Program-made: the position numbers and the translations under genes
Assembly (NCBI RefSeq): GCF_000145035.1
Contig: NC_014388.1
Coordinates: forward strand, 1-62,500
Length of the DNA stretch: 62,500 nt
Direction: 5' to 3'
From: Butyrivibrio proteoclasticus B316
GTDB taxonomy: Bacteria > Bacillota > Clostridia > Lachnospirales > Lachnospiraceae
Shown here: positions 7,213-16,227 of the stretch, in pieces
Numbering within the stretch: position 1 is the stretch's first letter
How the letters are laid out: every line of letters begins with the position of its first letter
Notes under the pieces: model-generated
The model's input: the letters and a program-made list of their open reading frames with translations, nothing else
Told to the model about the DNA's origin: nothing
Database searches by the model: none

Positions 7213-9018
7213 ATGATCAGGCGGATTGATAATACTATTTTTTCCGAAAATTCAGCATTTGATGATGATCATGATGAGGTTTTAAAGACTTTGTATGGCC
7301 TATACGACCATGTTAATCTTCTTGATCTGAATACATTAACTCTTAGAAGATTGTATACTGGCAAGGGTGATTATTTGTTTAGTGACTATACCAGTATGCC
7401 TGATTACGTAGAGAGAATATCCAGAGATTTTATTCATCCGGATGATATAGAAGGCTACATGGAGTTCTGTTCGGTAAAGAACATCAGAAAGCAGCTTGAA
7501 TCTGATGGAAAAAGCTTTACTATGTCTTATTTTAGGACCAAAGGAACAGATGGAACATATACCTGGAAAGCGTATATAATCTTAAAACCTTCTTTTGCAG
7601 ACCCAGGCATATATTTGTCCTGTCTTAGGGATGTTGATTCTGAAACAGAACATATTCTGATCAAAAATGATTACGTCAAGTTGTTCAATGATCTTCCACT
7701 AGCATACGCAGTTCTGCAATTTAATACGGAATTAGAGGATGATAATGAGATCATCTGTTTATATGCAAGCAACAGAATTGCCAAATTAATGGATGAAAGC
7801 TTAAATCATATTGTCGGATCTAATGTTTATCCTGAATTTGGCAAGGACCATGAAGATGTGGTTCAGATGATGCGAAATGCAGCTTTTAAAGGAATTAATA
7901 GTAAAACCATCTATCATTCCAGAAAAACGGGGAAATGGATCAATATAACTGTCGATAAAGCAGCAGTTACAGGAAGATGTGCTTTGATTTTGGAAGATGT
8001 GACCAAGGAACATATAACCAATGAGTTTATGGACAGGGAATGGAGAACGGATGACCTGATCATTGGATGTACCAAGGTATTGCATAGTGGTCTTCCTCAC
8101 GAAGTAGCAATCAATCAGGTAATACGTCTTGTGGGTGAAGCGTCAGGTGCAGATAGGATATATATTGTTGAGAAGACAGATAATAACACCTTTATTGGCA
8201 ATTACGAGTGGTGTAGTGATAATGTGACGCCTATAATACAAAAGTCAGCGCAACCGGAGGAAATATGTGCTCTTGATTGGGAAAAAGAGTATCCAGGAGC
8301 GTTTAGCCTAGTACTGGAGGATGTGGAAAGTATTAAAGTTGCACATCCGGAATTATACAGTAAGCTTCAGAAATTTGAGGTAAGATCAATTATTGAGATT
8401 CCTATATATGATGAAGGTGTTCTGATTGGCTATTTTGGTGGGGTAAACTACGGGCGGATCAAAAACCTCGATTTAAAAGAGCTTATGGAGGCAGTTTCAT
8501 ATTTCCTTGCTTCTGAATTCAGCAGATTAAGGCTGCTTCGAGAGTTGGAAAACAAGAGCATATACGACAGCCTGTGCGGAGTTAAAAACCGTAGCGCGAT
8601 GGAAATGACGATTAAAAAGCTCAAGAAGCGTAGTTTTAATATCGGAATCATATATGCTGATGCTAATGGCCTTAAACAGATGAATGATTCAAGGGGACAT
8701 GAAGCGGGAGATGAACTGCTAAAAAAAATCAGCACAATTATGAAACGTCGTGTCAATAGGGATTATATATATCGTGTAGGCGGTGATGAATTTGTAATAG
8801 CTATTCCTAAGATGGAAAAACAGGATTTTATAGATCTGTGTGCTTCTCTTCAAAAAGATTTTGAGGAAGCAGAAGGTATTTCCGTTGCGATGGGCTGGGA
8901 TTGGGGCACTTCTTCAGCCGAGATAAGCACAATAATGAAAAGTGCAGATAAACTCATGTATGAGGATAAGGCTAACTATTACAGGAAGAATAACAGACGC
9001 AGATCAGGTGACAGATAA
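7213..9018 (+). CDS. PAS-PAS-GAF-GGDEF diguanylate cyclase
   Basis: A second predicted cyclic di-GMP synthase, 601 residues and 37 bases after the first. It has two PAS-like regions (about 30-140, with a PAC-like GTYTWKAYIILK segment, and about 155-270), a GAF-like domain (about 285-440) and a GGDEF domain with the motif at 523-527 in YRVGGDEFVIA. The GAF and GGDEF halves clearly resemble those of the upstream gene, for example SDINGLKAVNDEQGHEAGD there versus ADANGLKQMNDSRGHEAGD here. That points to tandem duplication followed by gain of an extra sensor domain. No RxxD site and no membrane segments are seen. A bidirectional terminator follows. Confidence 0.85.
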   Translation: MIRRIDNTIFSENSAFDDDHDEVLKTLYGLYDHVNLLDLNTLTLRRLYTGKGDYLFSDYTSMPDYVERISRDFIHPDDIEGYMEFCSVKNIRKQLESDGKSFTMSYFRTKGTDGTYTWKAYIILKPSFADPGIYLSCLRDVDSETEHILIKNDYVKLFNDLPLAYAVLQFNTELEDDNEIICLYASNRIAKLMDESLNHIVGSNVYPEFGKDHEDVVQMMRNAAFKGINSKTIYHSRKTGKWINITVDKAAVTGRCALILEDVTKEHITNEFMDREWRTDDLIIGCTKVLHSGLPHEVAINQVIRLVGEASGADRIYIVEKTDNNTFIGNYEWCSDNVTPIIQKSAQPEEICALDWEKEYPGAFSLVLEDVESIKVAHPELYSKLQKFEVRSIIEIPIYDEGVLIGYFGGVNYGRIKNLDLKELMEAVSYFLASEFSRLRLLRELENKSIYDSLCGVKNRSAMEMTIKKLKKRSFNIGIIYADANGLKQMNDSRGHEAGDELLKKISTIMKRRVNRDYIYRVGGDEFVIAIPKMEKQDFIDLCASLQKDFEEAEGISVAMGWDWGTSSAEISTIMKSADKLMYEDKANYYRKNNRRRSGDR

Positions 9019-9022
9019 ATAA

Positions 9023-9066
9023 AAAAGAACTATCACTTTTAAATAAAGATTAGTGATAGTTCTTTT
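9023..9066. terminator. Bidirectional terminator between the GGDEF and MATE genes
   Basis: The 14-bp perfect stem AAAAGAACTATCAC / GTGATAGTTCTTTT (9023-9036 and 9053-9066) has A and T tracts on both sides. It can end both convergent transcripts. Confidence 0.9.
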
Positions 9067-9069
9067 CTT

Positions 9070-10440
9070 TTAGTTCATAGCGTGATTGCGATATGAAGCA
9101 TCTACCTTTAGTTCCCAATTACTCATTTTAAAGTAAATGAGCATAATAATGCTACATACAAGCCATCCCATTGGATAGGCAATAGAAATAGGATATATGG
9201 AGCTTGTCAGGTGTGATGCTATGAAAAGATATATCTGCCTGAACACAACAAAAGAGCTTAACATGATAAACATTGGAGCTTTGGCATCTCCGACACCCCT
9301 TAATACTCCGGCATGTGTCTGGTTACTGCAACATAATATATCAAAAAAGCAATTCATTCTGATAAAAAGAGTTCCATAGCGCACTACTTCAGGATCTGAA
9401 TTGAACATAGATACAATCTTAGGCGCTGCGAGGAATTCCGGAATAACAAGTGCAATTGTACATATTGCAGCCAAAAACAGTGCTTCACGAATGCCTTTCT
9501 TAATACGATCAACGTTTCCGGCTCCTGCATTTTGGCCTACAAATGTTGTAGCTGTTAACGCAATACTCTGCATTGGAAGCATAACAAAGGCATCTATACG
9601 TCCGTAAGCGCCCCATCCGGCAGTACTACTCTCGCCAAATCTATTAATATAGCTTTGTACAAAGAGATTAGAAAATGAAATAACGGCCGATTGTATTCCG
9701 GCAGGCATTCCAATAGTGATGATCTGAGACAGGATTGATTTATCTATTGCAAATTCTTTTAGCCTTAAGTTATAACACTCCTTACTTGTAAATAAGACAG
9801 CTATTGTCAAAATGGCTGAAATAAACTGAGATATTATCGTTGCGTAGGCGGCTCCTGCTACTCCCATATGAAGATTTATTACAAAGAACAAATCCAAAAA
9901 GATATTGAGTATCGATGTAATTATCAGGAAAATAAGCGGCCTGACAGAGTCACCAACAGCTCTCAATATAGCAGAACCTATATTGTACATCATAAGTCCT
10001 ACTATACCTAAAAAGTATATCTGCAGATACTGAGTTGCCAGCGGCATTACAGTCTCAGGAGTTGACATGAAAACAAGCAGGGGCGGAGTCAGAAAGAAAC
10101 CTACTACCATGAGAACAAGGCCTAGAATAAAAGTGCATATAATAGAAGTGTGCACTGCTCGCCTGAGACCTTCAGTGTTCTTAGCTCCGAAATAGTGGCT
10201 GATAACTACACTTGAACCGGCAGAAAAACCCATAAAAAAGCCTACAAGCGTATTAATGGCAGGAGCAACACTGGTAACTGCACCAAGCCCATCCGGACCT
10301 ACTACCTGTCCAACTATTATGCTGTCTATGGTGTTGTAAAGCTGTTGAAAGACATTTCCTGCAAGTAAAGGAATAGCAAAAAGAATCAACTCTTTTCTGA
10401 TTGAACCTTGCGTCATGTCCATTGTTGATGTTCTAGACAT
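9070..10440 (-). CDS. MATE-family multidrug/cation antiporter
   Basis: Integral membrane exporter that couples drug or metabolite efflux to Na+ or H+ entry. From the preferred start the protein has 456 residues and about 12 hydrophobic segments in two repeats. The first repeat opens with family-typical IRKELILFAIPLLAGNVFQQ and DSIIVGQVVG; the second has AIQSAVISFSNLFVQSYIN. I place the start at MSRTSTMDM (10440), since an AGAGG site precedes it; the upstream ATG at 10476 has none. Substrate unknown. It is transcribed on its own, since a terminator lies between it and pta. Confidence 0.9.
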   Translation of the reverse strand: MSRTSTMDMTQGSIRKELILFAIPLLAGNVFQQLYNTIDSIIVGQVVGPDGLGAVTSVAPAINTLVGFFMGFSAGSSVVISHYFGAKNTEGLRRAVHTSIICTFILGLVLMVVGFFLTPPLLVFMSTPETVMPLATQYLQIYFLGIVGLMMYNIGSAILRAVGDSVRPLIFLIITSILNIFLDLFFVINLHMGVAGAAYATIISQFISAILTIAVLFTSKECYNLRLKEFAIDKSILSQIITIGMPAGIQSAVISFSNLFVQSYINRFGESSTAGWGAYGRIDAFVMLPMQSIALTATTFVGQNAGAGNVDRIKKGIREALFLAAICTIALVIPEFLAAPKIVSMFNSDPEVVRYGTLFIRMNCFFDILCCSNQTHAGVLRGVGDAKAPMFIMLSSFVVFRQIYLFIASHLTSSIYPISIAYPMGWLVCSIIMLIYFKMSNWELKVDASYRNHAMN

Positions 10441-10508
10441 TAAAAAACCTCTGTATATATGATGTGTTTTGCACAATACATTCTATCACAATAGTTCTAA
10501 AGTAGTTC

Positions 10509-10540
10509 AAAAAACCACCGTATAGAGTTCTATACGGTGG
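10509..10540 (-). terminator. Rho-independent terminator of pta
   Basis: An 11-bp stem CCACCGTATAG / CTATACGGTGG (10515-10525 and 10530-10540) with loop AGTT is followed, on the minus strand, by six T residues. Confidence 0.9.
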
Positions 10541-10566
10541 CAGATAGCTAATATTGTGTTAGAAGA

Positions 10567-11550
10567 TTATGCAAGTGCTGCTGTGATGATAGCCATTGAA
10601 TAAACTTCCAGTGCATTACATCCACGGGAAAGGTCATTGATAGGAGCATTAAGACCAAGAAGAATAGGTCCATAAGCTTCAAAGTTACCCATACGCTGAG
10701 CAATCTTGTAACCAAGGTTACCTGCGTTGATGTCAGGGAAGATAAAGATATTAGCATGACCGGCAACAGGTGATCCCGGAGCTTTCTGCTTGGCAACACG
10801 TGGAGATACAGCAGCATCAAACTGAAGCTCACCATCGATAGGAATTTCAGGATATCTCTCCTGAGCCTTCTTGGTTGCGTTCTGCATCTTAGTTACTGTG
10901 TCATCTTTAGCTGATCCCTTTGTTGAGAATGAAAGGAATGCAACCTTAGGATCTACACCAAATCTTGCAGCACATCCTACAGTCTCACCACAGATTTCTA
11001 CAAGCTCATCCTCGTTAGGATTGATGTTGATTCCGCAGTCAGCCATTGCGATAACTTCGTTCTCGCCTGTAGCTGCAGGACGAACAAGAATAAAGCATGA
11101 AGAAACGATTGAATTCTCAGGCTTAGTCTTGATGATCTGAAGAGCAGGACGAACTGTGTCAGCTGTTGAATAAGTTGCTCCGCCAAGGAGACAGTCGCCA
11201 AGACCCATCTTAACGAGCATAGTACCAAAGTAGTTAGTCTGCTTGAGAATAGGAATAGCCTTCTCAGGAGTCATTCCCTTGCTCTTTCTGAGCTCGCAGA
11301 ACTGCTCAACCATCTCATCGAACTTGTCAAAGTGTTCAGGATCAATAATCTGTGCACCTCTAATATTATAACCGGCATTTTCTGCTGATTTAATGATCTC
11401 ATCCTCATTGCCTAAAAGAATAGGCTTGATAAAGTTGCCTGCAAGAAGTCTTGAAGCAGCCTCGAGAATTCTTGGATCTGAACCCTCTGGTAAAACGATA
11501 GTCTTAGGATTAGCTTTGAGTTTCTCAATCATATCACCAAATCCGTACAT
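10567..11550 (-). CDS. pta: Phosphate acetyltransferase
   Basis: Converts acetyl-CoA and phosphate to acetyl phosphate, the step before ATP formation by acetate kinase. The 327-residue protein is a full-length short-form Pta. It opens with IVLPEGSDPRILEAA and contains the TADTVRPALQIIKT, FPDINAGNLGYKIAQR and PILLGLNAPINDLSRG segments conserved in the family. An AAGGAGG site precedes the ATG. Acetate kinase usually sits beside pta, but no ackA is in the window. Either the partner lies elsewhere or this copy moved alone to this replicon. Confidence 0.95.
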   Translation of the reverse strand: MYGFGDMIEKLKANPKTIVLPEGSDPRILEAASRLLAGNFIKPILLGNEDEIIKSAENAGYNIRGAQIIDPEHFDKFDEMVEQFCELRKSKGMTPEKAIPILKQTNYFGTMLVKMGLGDCLLGGATYSTADTVRPALQIIKTKPENSIVSSCFILVRPAATGENEVIAMADCGININPNEDELVEICGETVGCAARFGVDPKVAFLSFSTKGSAKDDTVTKMQNATKKAQERYPEIPIDGELQFDAAVSPRVAKQKAPGSPVAGHANIFIFPDINAGNLGYKIAQRMGNFEAYGPILLGLNAPINDLSRGCNALEVYSMAIITAALA

Positions 11551-11593
11551 GTATTTTTCCTCCTTATATAAACAGGTGTATTGTATTATGTAA

Positions 11594-11613
11594 GCGCATA
11601 CATTTTCATGCGC
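11594..11613. promoter_or_regulatory. Small dyad in the pta upstream region
   Basis: GCGCAT (11594-11599) and ATGCGC (11608-11613) form a dyad about 45 bases upstream of the pta start. It could be an operator or a leader hairpin. The rest of the 259-base gap to the next gene is A/T-rich, with a TAGAAT (11772-11777) that may be the -10 site for the small gene downstream. Confidence 0.35.
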
Positions 11614-11809
11614 AATAGGGATTATAGACCTTGAAAAAACAAAAAAATTTGATTTCAGTCAAAATATACATAAAAATATGGTTAATTTCAATAAATTTCT
11701 TTGATAATTTATTAACTAAATTATATAGTTTGACTATTTTTTAACTATGCTACATTTCATGAGATATATGGTAGAATATCCTTATTATTTTTGAAAGGAT
11801 GTACGATAC

Positions 11810-12043
11810 ATGGATATGAATCCTATGCTGCTATTGCAGCTTCAAAAGAGAATGGGCCTTTTTCAGGAAGATCATCCCAAGGTTATGCCATTTATGCAGG
11901 CTGTAGGTAATATGGCTATTGAAGAGGGCACAGTTTTTGCGGTAAAAGTAACTACTGCTGATGGCAAGGTTCTTGAATCAAATATTAAGCTTACAGCTAA
12001 TGATATTGAGACAATCAACATGATGAAAAATGCTAACAATTAA
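11810..12043 (+). CDS. Small conserved-looking protein of unknown function
   Basis: A 77-residue protein with a GAAAGGAT ribosome site and its own intergenic region. The N-terminal half is Met/Leu/Gln-rich and helical (LLLQLQKRMGLFQ). The second half looks like a small alpha/beta unit (GTVFAVKVTTADGKVLESN) followed by LTANDIETINMM. No cysteine pairs, signal peptide or membrane segment are visible. I do not recognise it. Flanking terminators and unrelated neighbours suggest it is expressed alone. Confidence 0.65.
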   Translation: MDMNPMLLLQLQKRMGLFQEDHPKVMPFMQAVGNMAIEEGTVFAVKVTTADGKVLESNIKLTANDIETINMMKNANN

Positions 12044-12064
12044 TTTATAGTTACACGCATATGT

Positions 12065-12112
12065 AAAAAAGCAGGCCATTGATAACATGTGATATTGTTG
12101 CAATGGCCTGCT
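12065..12112 (-). terminator. Terminator of the YgjV-like gene (possibly bidirectional)
   Basis: A 12-bp perfect stem AGCAGGCCATTG / CAATGGCCTGCT (12070-12081 and 12101-12112) is followed, on the minus strand, by six T residues. It also lies 26 bases after the small plus-strand gene and may stop that transcript too, though without a T tract on that side. Confidence 0.85.
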
Positions 12113-12157
12113 GTCATATTCAATTATATCTTATATCTAATAATTATCTAATAATTC

Positions 12158-12766
12158 TCAGAAAGTCTTTTCGTAGTAACCGCCCTTATTTACGAAACCT
12201 GTTTTGTTAAGGTAAGGCTTGTTGTGTTCATCAGAACCACGATAGGTGAGGGACTTGACTCCATCTTCTGGCAACTTGGTGAACAGGAATTCTCCTATAG
12301 AAAAATCTCTATACTCAGGAATGGTATAGTCAAGTAATACCTCGATCACACCATTAAGCTCATGACCAATCAGTATTCCTACAGGTTTGCCATCGTGACA
12401 TACGATATAACTGGTATTAGCATTGGAAAAATCCATACTGATTCCGGGGAAGAGCTTTAGTATATCCTCTCTATATTTGTCTACAGTATATTTCAGGAGA
12501 GAGTCATGGCAATCAGCCTTGACAAGATCGTAGCTCTTGGTTGTATTGCTCATCTTGACAAGATAATAGATGTTAATACATACGAGGCAGGCATTCATGA
12601 TCGCTGTAGGATATGAATGGATAATGAATGCATAAATTGTGAAAATAACGCTTCCAATCGTGTTAACCACGCGAAGCTTGAAGACAGATGCCATAAGGAA
12701 AGAAACAAGCACCAGTGCTGATCCCAAATATCCAAATGCTTCTATCAGGATTTCTTTTGATATCAT
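12158..12766 (-). CDS. YgjV-like membrane domain with a C-terminal acetyltransferase-like domain
   Basis: A 202-residue protein. Residues 1-75 hold three hydrophobic helices with the pattern of YgjV (Imp-YgjV) membrane proteins: EAFGYLGSALVLVSFLMAS, then VNTIGSVIFTIYAFI and an MNACLVCINIYYLVK helix. Residues 90-202 are soluble and look like a GNAT fold: SYIVCHDGKPVGILIGHE, then an EVLLDYTIPEYRDFSIGEFL strand-helix that fits the acetyl-CoA loop region, and a YLNKTGF end. The substrate is unknown. A GTGAGGT site precedes the ATG. The membrane family is confident; the acetyltransferase reading is inference. Confidence 0.7.
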   Translation of the reverse strand: MISKEILIEAFGYLGSALVLVSFLMASVFKLRVVNTIGSVIFTIYAFIIHSYPTAIMNACLVCINIYYLVKMSNTTKSYDLVKADCHDSLLKYTVDKYREDILKLFPGISMDFSNANTSYIVCHDGKPVGILIGHELNGVIEVLLDYTIPEYRDFSIGEFLFTKLPEDGVKSLTYRGSDEHNKPYLNKTGFVNKGGYYEKTF

Positions 12767-12988
12767 ATTAACCTCACTTTTTGCGATAATATTGATAGTT
12801 CTATGGTAACAAATATAAGTACATTAAGCAAATAACGTCGTGATATTTATTTGCCAAAACCGCGAAATATGCATTTGTAAACGGTTAATCGAGATATTGC
12901 AGGTGGTTGCTGGGTTTGATAATATTTTCTCAAGATCAATGTGTATAACACATTTGCTTGGGCAGAGCCCAAAGAAAGAGAGGAAAGT

Positions 12989-14500
12989 ATGAGTTACCAG
13001 TTAATCCCAATTTTTGCGATCATTTTAATAGTTATTATGATCATTGTTGCGGGGTATGTTAAAGCGCCACCGGATAGAGCTTATATCATTTCAGGTATGA
13101 GGAAAAACCCAAGAATACTAATTGGACGCGCAGGTGTTAAGATTCCGTTTTTTGAGAGAGTCGATAAACTTTATCTTGGACAGATGACTGTAGATATCAA
13201 GACAGAACAGTCAGTTCCCACAAATGATTTCATCAATGTAAATGTTGATGCAGTTGCCAAGGTAAGGATTGGTACCAGCGCTGAAGCAATACAGCTTGCA
13301 GCCAAGAACTTCCTTAACAAGGATCCTCAGCAGATTACAGAGGATTTACAGGATTCTTTACAGGGTAACATGCGTGAGATCATCGGTACACTTGCCCTTA
13401 AGACAATCAATACCGACAGAGATAGCTTCTCAGATCAGGTTATGGAGAAAGCTTCAAGAGATATGAATAAGCTCGGTATCGAGATTCTTTCATGTAATAT
13501 TCAGAATGTTACTGATGAAAATGGCCTTATCAGTGATCTTGGTATGGATAACACAGCTAAGATCAAAAAAGATGCAGCTATTGCTAAGGCACAGGCAGAC
13601 AGAGACGTTGCAATTGCCAAAGCAGAGGCCGATAAGGCAGCTAATGATGCAAGGGTACTTGCACAGACAGAAATTGCTGAAAAGAATAATGCTCTTGCTA
13701 TTAAGCAGGCAGAACTCAAGCAGCAGGCTGATACAGCTAACGCTGTAGCCGATGCAGCTTACGCTATTCAGCAGCAGGAACAGCAGAAATCTATCGAGAC
13801 TGCTACAGTAAATGCTCAGATTGCTAAAGCTGAGCGCGAAGCAGAACTCAAGCAGAAAGAAGTTATTGTTAAACAGCAGGAACTAGCTGCTGAAATCGAG
13901 AAAAAAGCTGATGCTGATAAGTACCAGGCTGAGAAAAAGGCTGAGGCTGAGCTTATTCAGCGCCAGAAGAAGGCTGAAGCTGCCAAGTACGAGCAGGAAA
14001 GAGAAGCTGATGCAAGAAAAGCACAGGCTGAAGCTCAGAAGTTTGCTGCAGAGCAGGAAGCTGCAGGTATAAAGGCTAAATATGATGCAGAGGCAGCCGG
14101 TATAGCAGCAAAAGGTCGTGCAGAAGCTGAAGCTATCAAGGCAAAAGGTCTTGCTGAAGCTGAGGCTATGGAGAAGAAAGCAGAAGCTTATAAGAAGTAT
14201 AACGGAGCTGCTATGGCAGAGATGATGATCAAGGTAATGCCTCAGATTGCTGCTGAGATAGCTAAACCTCTTTCTCAGATTGATAAGATCAATATTTATG
14301 AGACCGGTGATGGTGCAGAAAGCGGCGCTTCCAGAATATCAGGTAATATGCCTGTAGTTATGAAGCAGGTATTTGATACTATGAGTGAAGCAACAGGTGT
14401 TGATTTTGCTGAGATCATGAAGGCTAATACATACGATGCCAAGGTAAATAAGAACGTTAATATTACAGGTGCTGAAGTAACAGTTGCTACAGAGAAATAA
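12989..14500 (+). CDS. Flotillin / SPFH-domain membrane scaffold protein
   Basis: Bacterial flotillins organise membrane microdomains and often protect against membrane stress. From ATG 12989 (AGAGGAAAG site) the protein has 503 residues. One N-terminal membrane helix (about 5-25) is followed by the SPFH domain (about 26-180, with YIISGMRKNPRILIGRAG and ISDLGMDNTAKIKKDA near its end). A long Ala/Glu/Lys/Gln-rich coiled coil follows (about 185-410), then a C-terminal segment with PQIAAEIAKPLSQIDKI. This matches YqiK/FloA-like flotillins. The usual NfeD partner is not adjacent. An upstream in-frame ATG at 12941 is less likely as it lacks a ribosome site. Confidence 0.92.
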   Translation: MSYQLIPIFAIILIVIMIIVAGYVKAPPDRAYIISGMRKNPRILIGRAGVKIPFFERVDKLYLGQMTVDIKTEQSVPTNDFINVNVDAVAKVRIGTSAEAIQLAAKNFLNKDPQQITEDLQDSLQGNMREIIGTLALKTINTDRDSFSDQVMEKASRDMNKLGIEILSCNIQNVTDENGLISDLGMDNTAKIKKDAAIAKAQADRDVAIAKAEADKAANDARVLAQTEIAEKNNALAIKQAELKQQADTANAVADAAYAIQQQEQQKSIETATVNAQIAKAEREAELKQKEVIVKQQELAAEIEKKADADKYQAEKKAEAELIQRQKKAEAAKYEQEREADARKAQAEAQKFAAEQEAAGIKAKYDAEAAGIAAKGRAEAEAIKAKGLAEAEAMEKKAEAYKKYNGAAMAEMMIKVMPQIAAEIAKPLSQIDKINIYETGDGAESGASRISGNMPVVMKQVFDTMSEATGVDFAEIMKANTYDAKVNKNVNITGAEVTVATEK

Positions 14501-14525
14501 TTATATAAGTTATATAGCATAAATA

Positions 14526-14563
14526 AAACCCGCTATCGAGAGATTTTTCGGTAGCGGGTTTTT
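14526..14563 (+). terminator. Rho-independent terminator of the flotillin gene
   Basis: The stem AAACCCGCTA / TAGCGGGTTT is extended by TCGA/TTCGG pairing and followed by a T tract, 25 bases after the stop. Confidence 0.92.
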
Positions 14564-14603
14564 CTTCTATTGTCCGCAAAAAGTCATATATTCTCGCCCA
14601 AGA

Positions 14604-14620
14604 TGCGCAAAATTTGCGTA
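14604..14620. promoter_or_regulatory. 17-bp near-palindrome upstream of the fucosidase gene (candidate operator)
   Basis: TGCGCAAAATTTGCGTA reads the same on both strands except for one mismatched pair. It lies about 20 bases before a TATAAT box (14642-14647) and 100 bases before the GH29 start. It is a candidate regulator site, possibly for a sugar-responsive repressor. No good -35 box is apparent. Confidence 0.4.
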
Positions 14621-14717
14621 CTAATGGGAGGTTGAGCATTGTATAATAAAGAGTATATTGCAGAATAATAGCTAATTCTGCGGGGGAAAGGATAGCAATT
14701 TAGTAAAGGGTGGAAAA

Positions 14718-16196
14718 ATGACAAGAGAAGAGTATTTAAAGGAAATTGCCAAGGTTAATGAAGATGGTTTTTACAAAGAAGATTGGGGATCGTTATCCAG
14801 ACACGAGACGCCAAAGTGGTTTAAAGAGGCCAAATTTGGAATATTCATTCATTATGGAGTTTACAGTGTTCCTGCCTTTGGAAATGAGTGGTATTCCAGA
14901 AATATGTATAACCGGGCAGAAAGAGAGTACAAGCATCATATAGAGACCTATGGACCTCAGAATAAGTTTGGATACAAGGATTTTATTCCTATGTTCAAAG
15001 CTGAGAATTTTGATGCCCACAGATGGATTGAAACATTTAAAAAAGCAGGCGCAAAGTATGTTGTTCCGGTAATGGAGCATCATGACGGCTTTGCGATGTA
15101 TGATACGGAGTTTAATAAGTGGAATGCAGCCAATATGGGGCCTAAGAGAAATATCGTAGGAGAGCTTAAAGAAGAGTGTGGCAGACAGGGACTGACTTTC
15201 TGCGGATCTTCTCACAGAGCTGAGCACTATTTCTTTATGAACCTTGGAAGAGAATTTGACAGTGATGTAAATGATGATGATTATCGCGACTTTTATGGCC
15301 CTGCGGTACTGTGTCCGGAGTGGCAGAACGAACAGTTTACTGAGAGCACGGAAAATCCGGATTCAAAGGGACCTGATCAGGACTGGCTTGAGGACTGGAT
15401 CGTTCGTACGGCAGAGATAATCGACAAATATAGACCTGCAATGCTTTATTTTGACTGGTGGATACAGAATAAAGCTTTTAAACCATATCTCAAGAAACTC
15501 TGTGCATATTACTACAATCGTGCCAGGGAATGGGGAAAAGAAGTAACTATATGCTATAAGCATAACGCGTTTCCACCCGATGTAGCTACTTTTGACATGG
15601 AAAGAGGGGCTCTTTCGGAGATTTCACCGAGATATTGGCAGACAGATACTGCTATTGGAAACAGATCCTGGTGCTATGTACAGGATAATGAGTATAAGGG
15701 TGGATACAAGCTTGTATGCGATCTTATTGATGCAGTCAGCAAAAATGGTAATTTTCTCCTAAATCTTGGACCAAAAGCAGATGGAACCTTTACTGCAGAG
15801 GATGAAAAGGCTCTTTCTGATATCGGAGCATGGCTCTTAGAAAATGGGGAAGGCATTTATGGATCAAGCTATTGGAAACAGTATAAGGAAGGCGATACAG
15901 TTGTAGCAAGCGGAACCTTCAATGATGGGGCGGAAGTTTTGTATACTCCTTCCGATTTTAGATTTACTTATAAAGAAGGCTGCATATATGCGTTCTGGAT
16001 GCGCCCTGCGATGCAGGATGTCAGAATTAAAGCTCTTAAAATGGAAACAATAAGAGGACTTTTAATAGACAGAGTATCTCTTTTGTCTACAGGACAAGAG
16101 CTTAGCTATGAGAGAAATTCTGATGAAATGATCATTAAAGCAAATGAAGCTTTTAAATCAGATATGCCGCTTTGCTTTAAGATCCAGCTTTCGTGA
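14718..16196 (+). CDS. GH29 alpha-L-fucosidase
   Basis: Removes alpha-linked L-fucose from glycans by a retaining mechanism. The 492-residue protein has the GH29 hallmarks: FGIFIHYGVYSVPAFGNEWY near residue 40, EHHDGFAMYD near 118 and the nucleophile-bearing segment MLYFDWW near 245, with Asp as nucleophile. The C-terminal ~120 residues form the usual beta-sandwich. No signal peptide is present, so it acts inside the cell on imported oligosaccharides. An AAAGGGTGG site precedes the ATG. It heads a set with a protein of unknown function and a GH38 mannosidase, so the substrate may contain both fucose and mannose. Confidence 0.93.
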   Translation: MTREEYLKEIAKVNEDGFYKEDWGSLSRHETPKWFKEAKFGIFIHYGVYSVPAFGNEWYSRNMYNRAEREYKHHIETYGPQNKFGYKDFIPMFKAENFDAHRWIETFKKAGAKYVVPVMEHHDGFAMYDTEFNKWNAANMGPKRNIVGELKEECGRQGLTFCGSSHRAEHYFFMNLGREFDSDVNDDDYRDFYGPAVLCPEWQNEQFTESTENPDSKGPDQDWLEDWIVRTAEIIDKYRPAMLYFDWWIQNKAFKPYLKKLCAYYYNRAREWGKEVTICYKHNAFPPDVATFDMERGALSEISPRYWQTDTAIGNRSWCYVQDNEYKGGYKLVCDLIDAVSKNGNFLLNLGPKADGTFTAEDEKALSDIGAWLLENGEGIYGSSYWKQYKEGDTVVASGTFNDGAEVLYTPSDFRFTYKEGCIYAFWMRPAMQDVRIKALKMETIRGLLIDRVSLLSTGQELSYERNSDEMIIKANEAFKSDMPLCFKIQLS

Positions 16197-16227
16197 TCAT
16201 TATTCTGAAAGTTTTTGAGGTGATCAG

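Noticed and set aside
10548..11228. Other-frame ORFs across pta
   Set aside because: They overlap a complete, well-conserved gene and lack ribosome sites.
13501..13748. ORFs in other frames within the flotillin coiled coil
   Set aside because: Shadows of Ala/Gln/Lys-rich codons; no start signals.
1244..14587. 16-bp inverted pair ATGACTTTTTGCGGAC
   Set aside because: About one such pair is expected by chance in a window this size, so it is noted only in passing.
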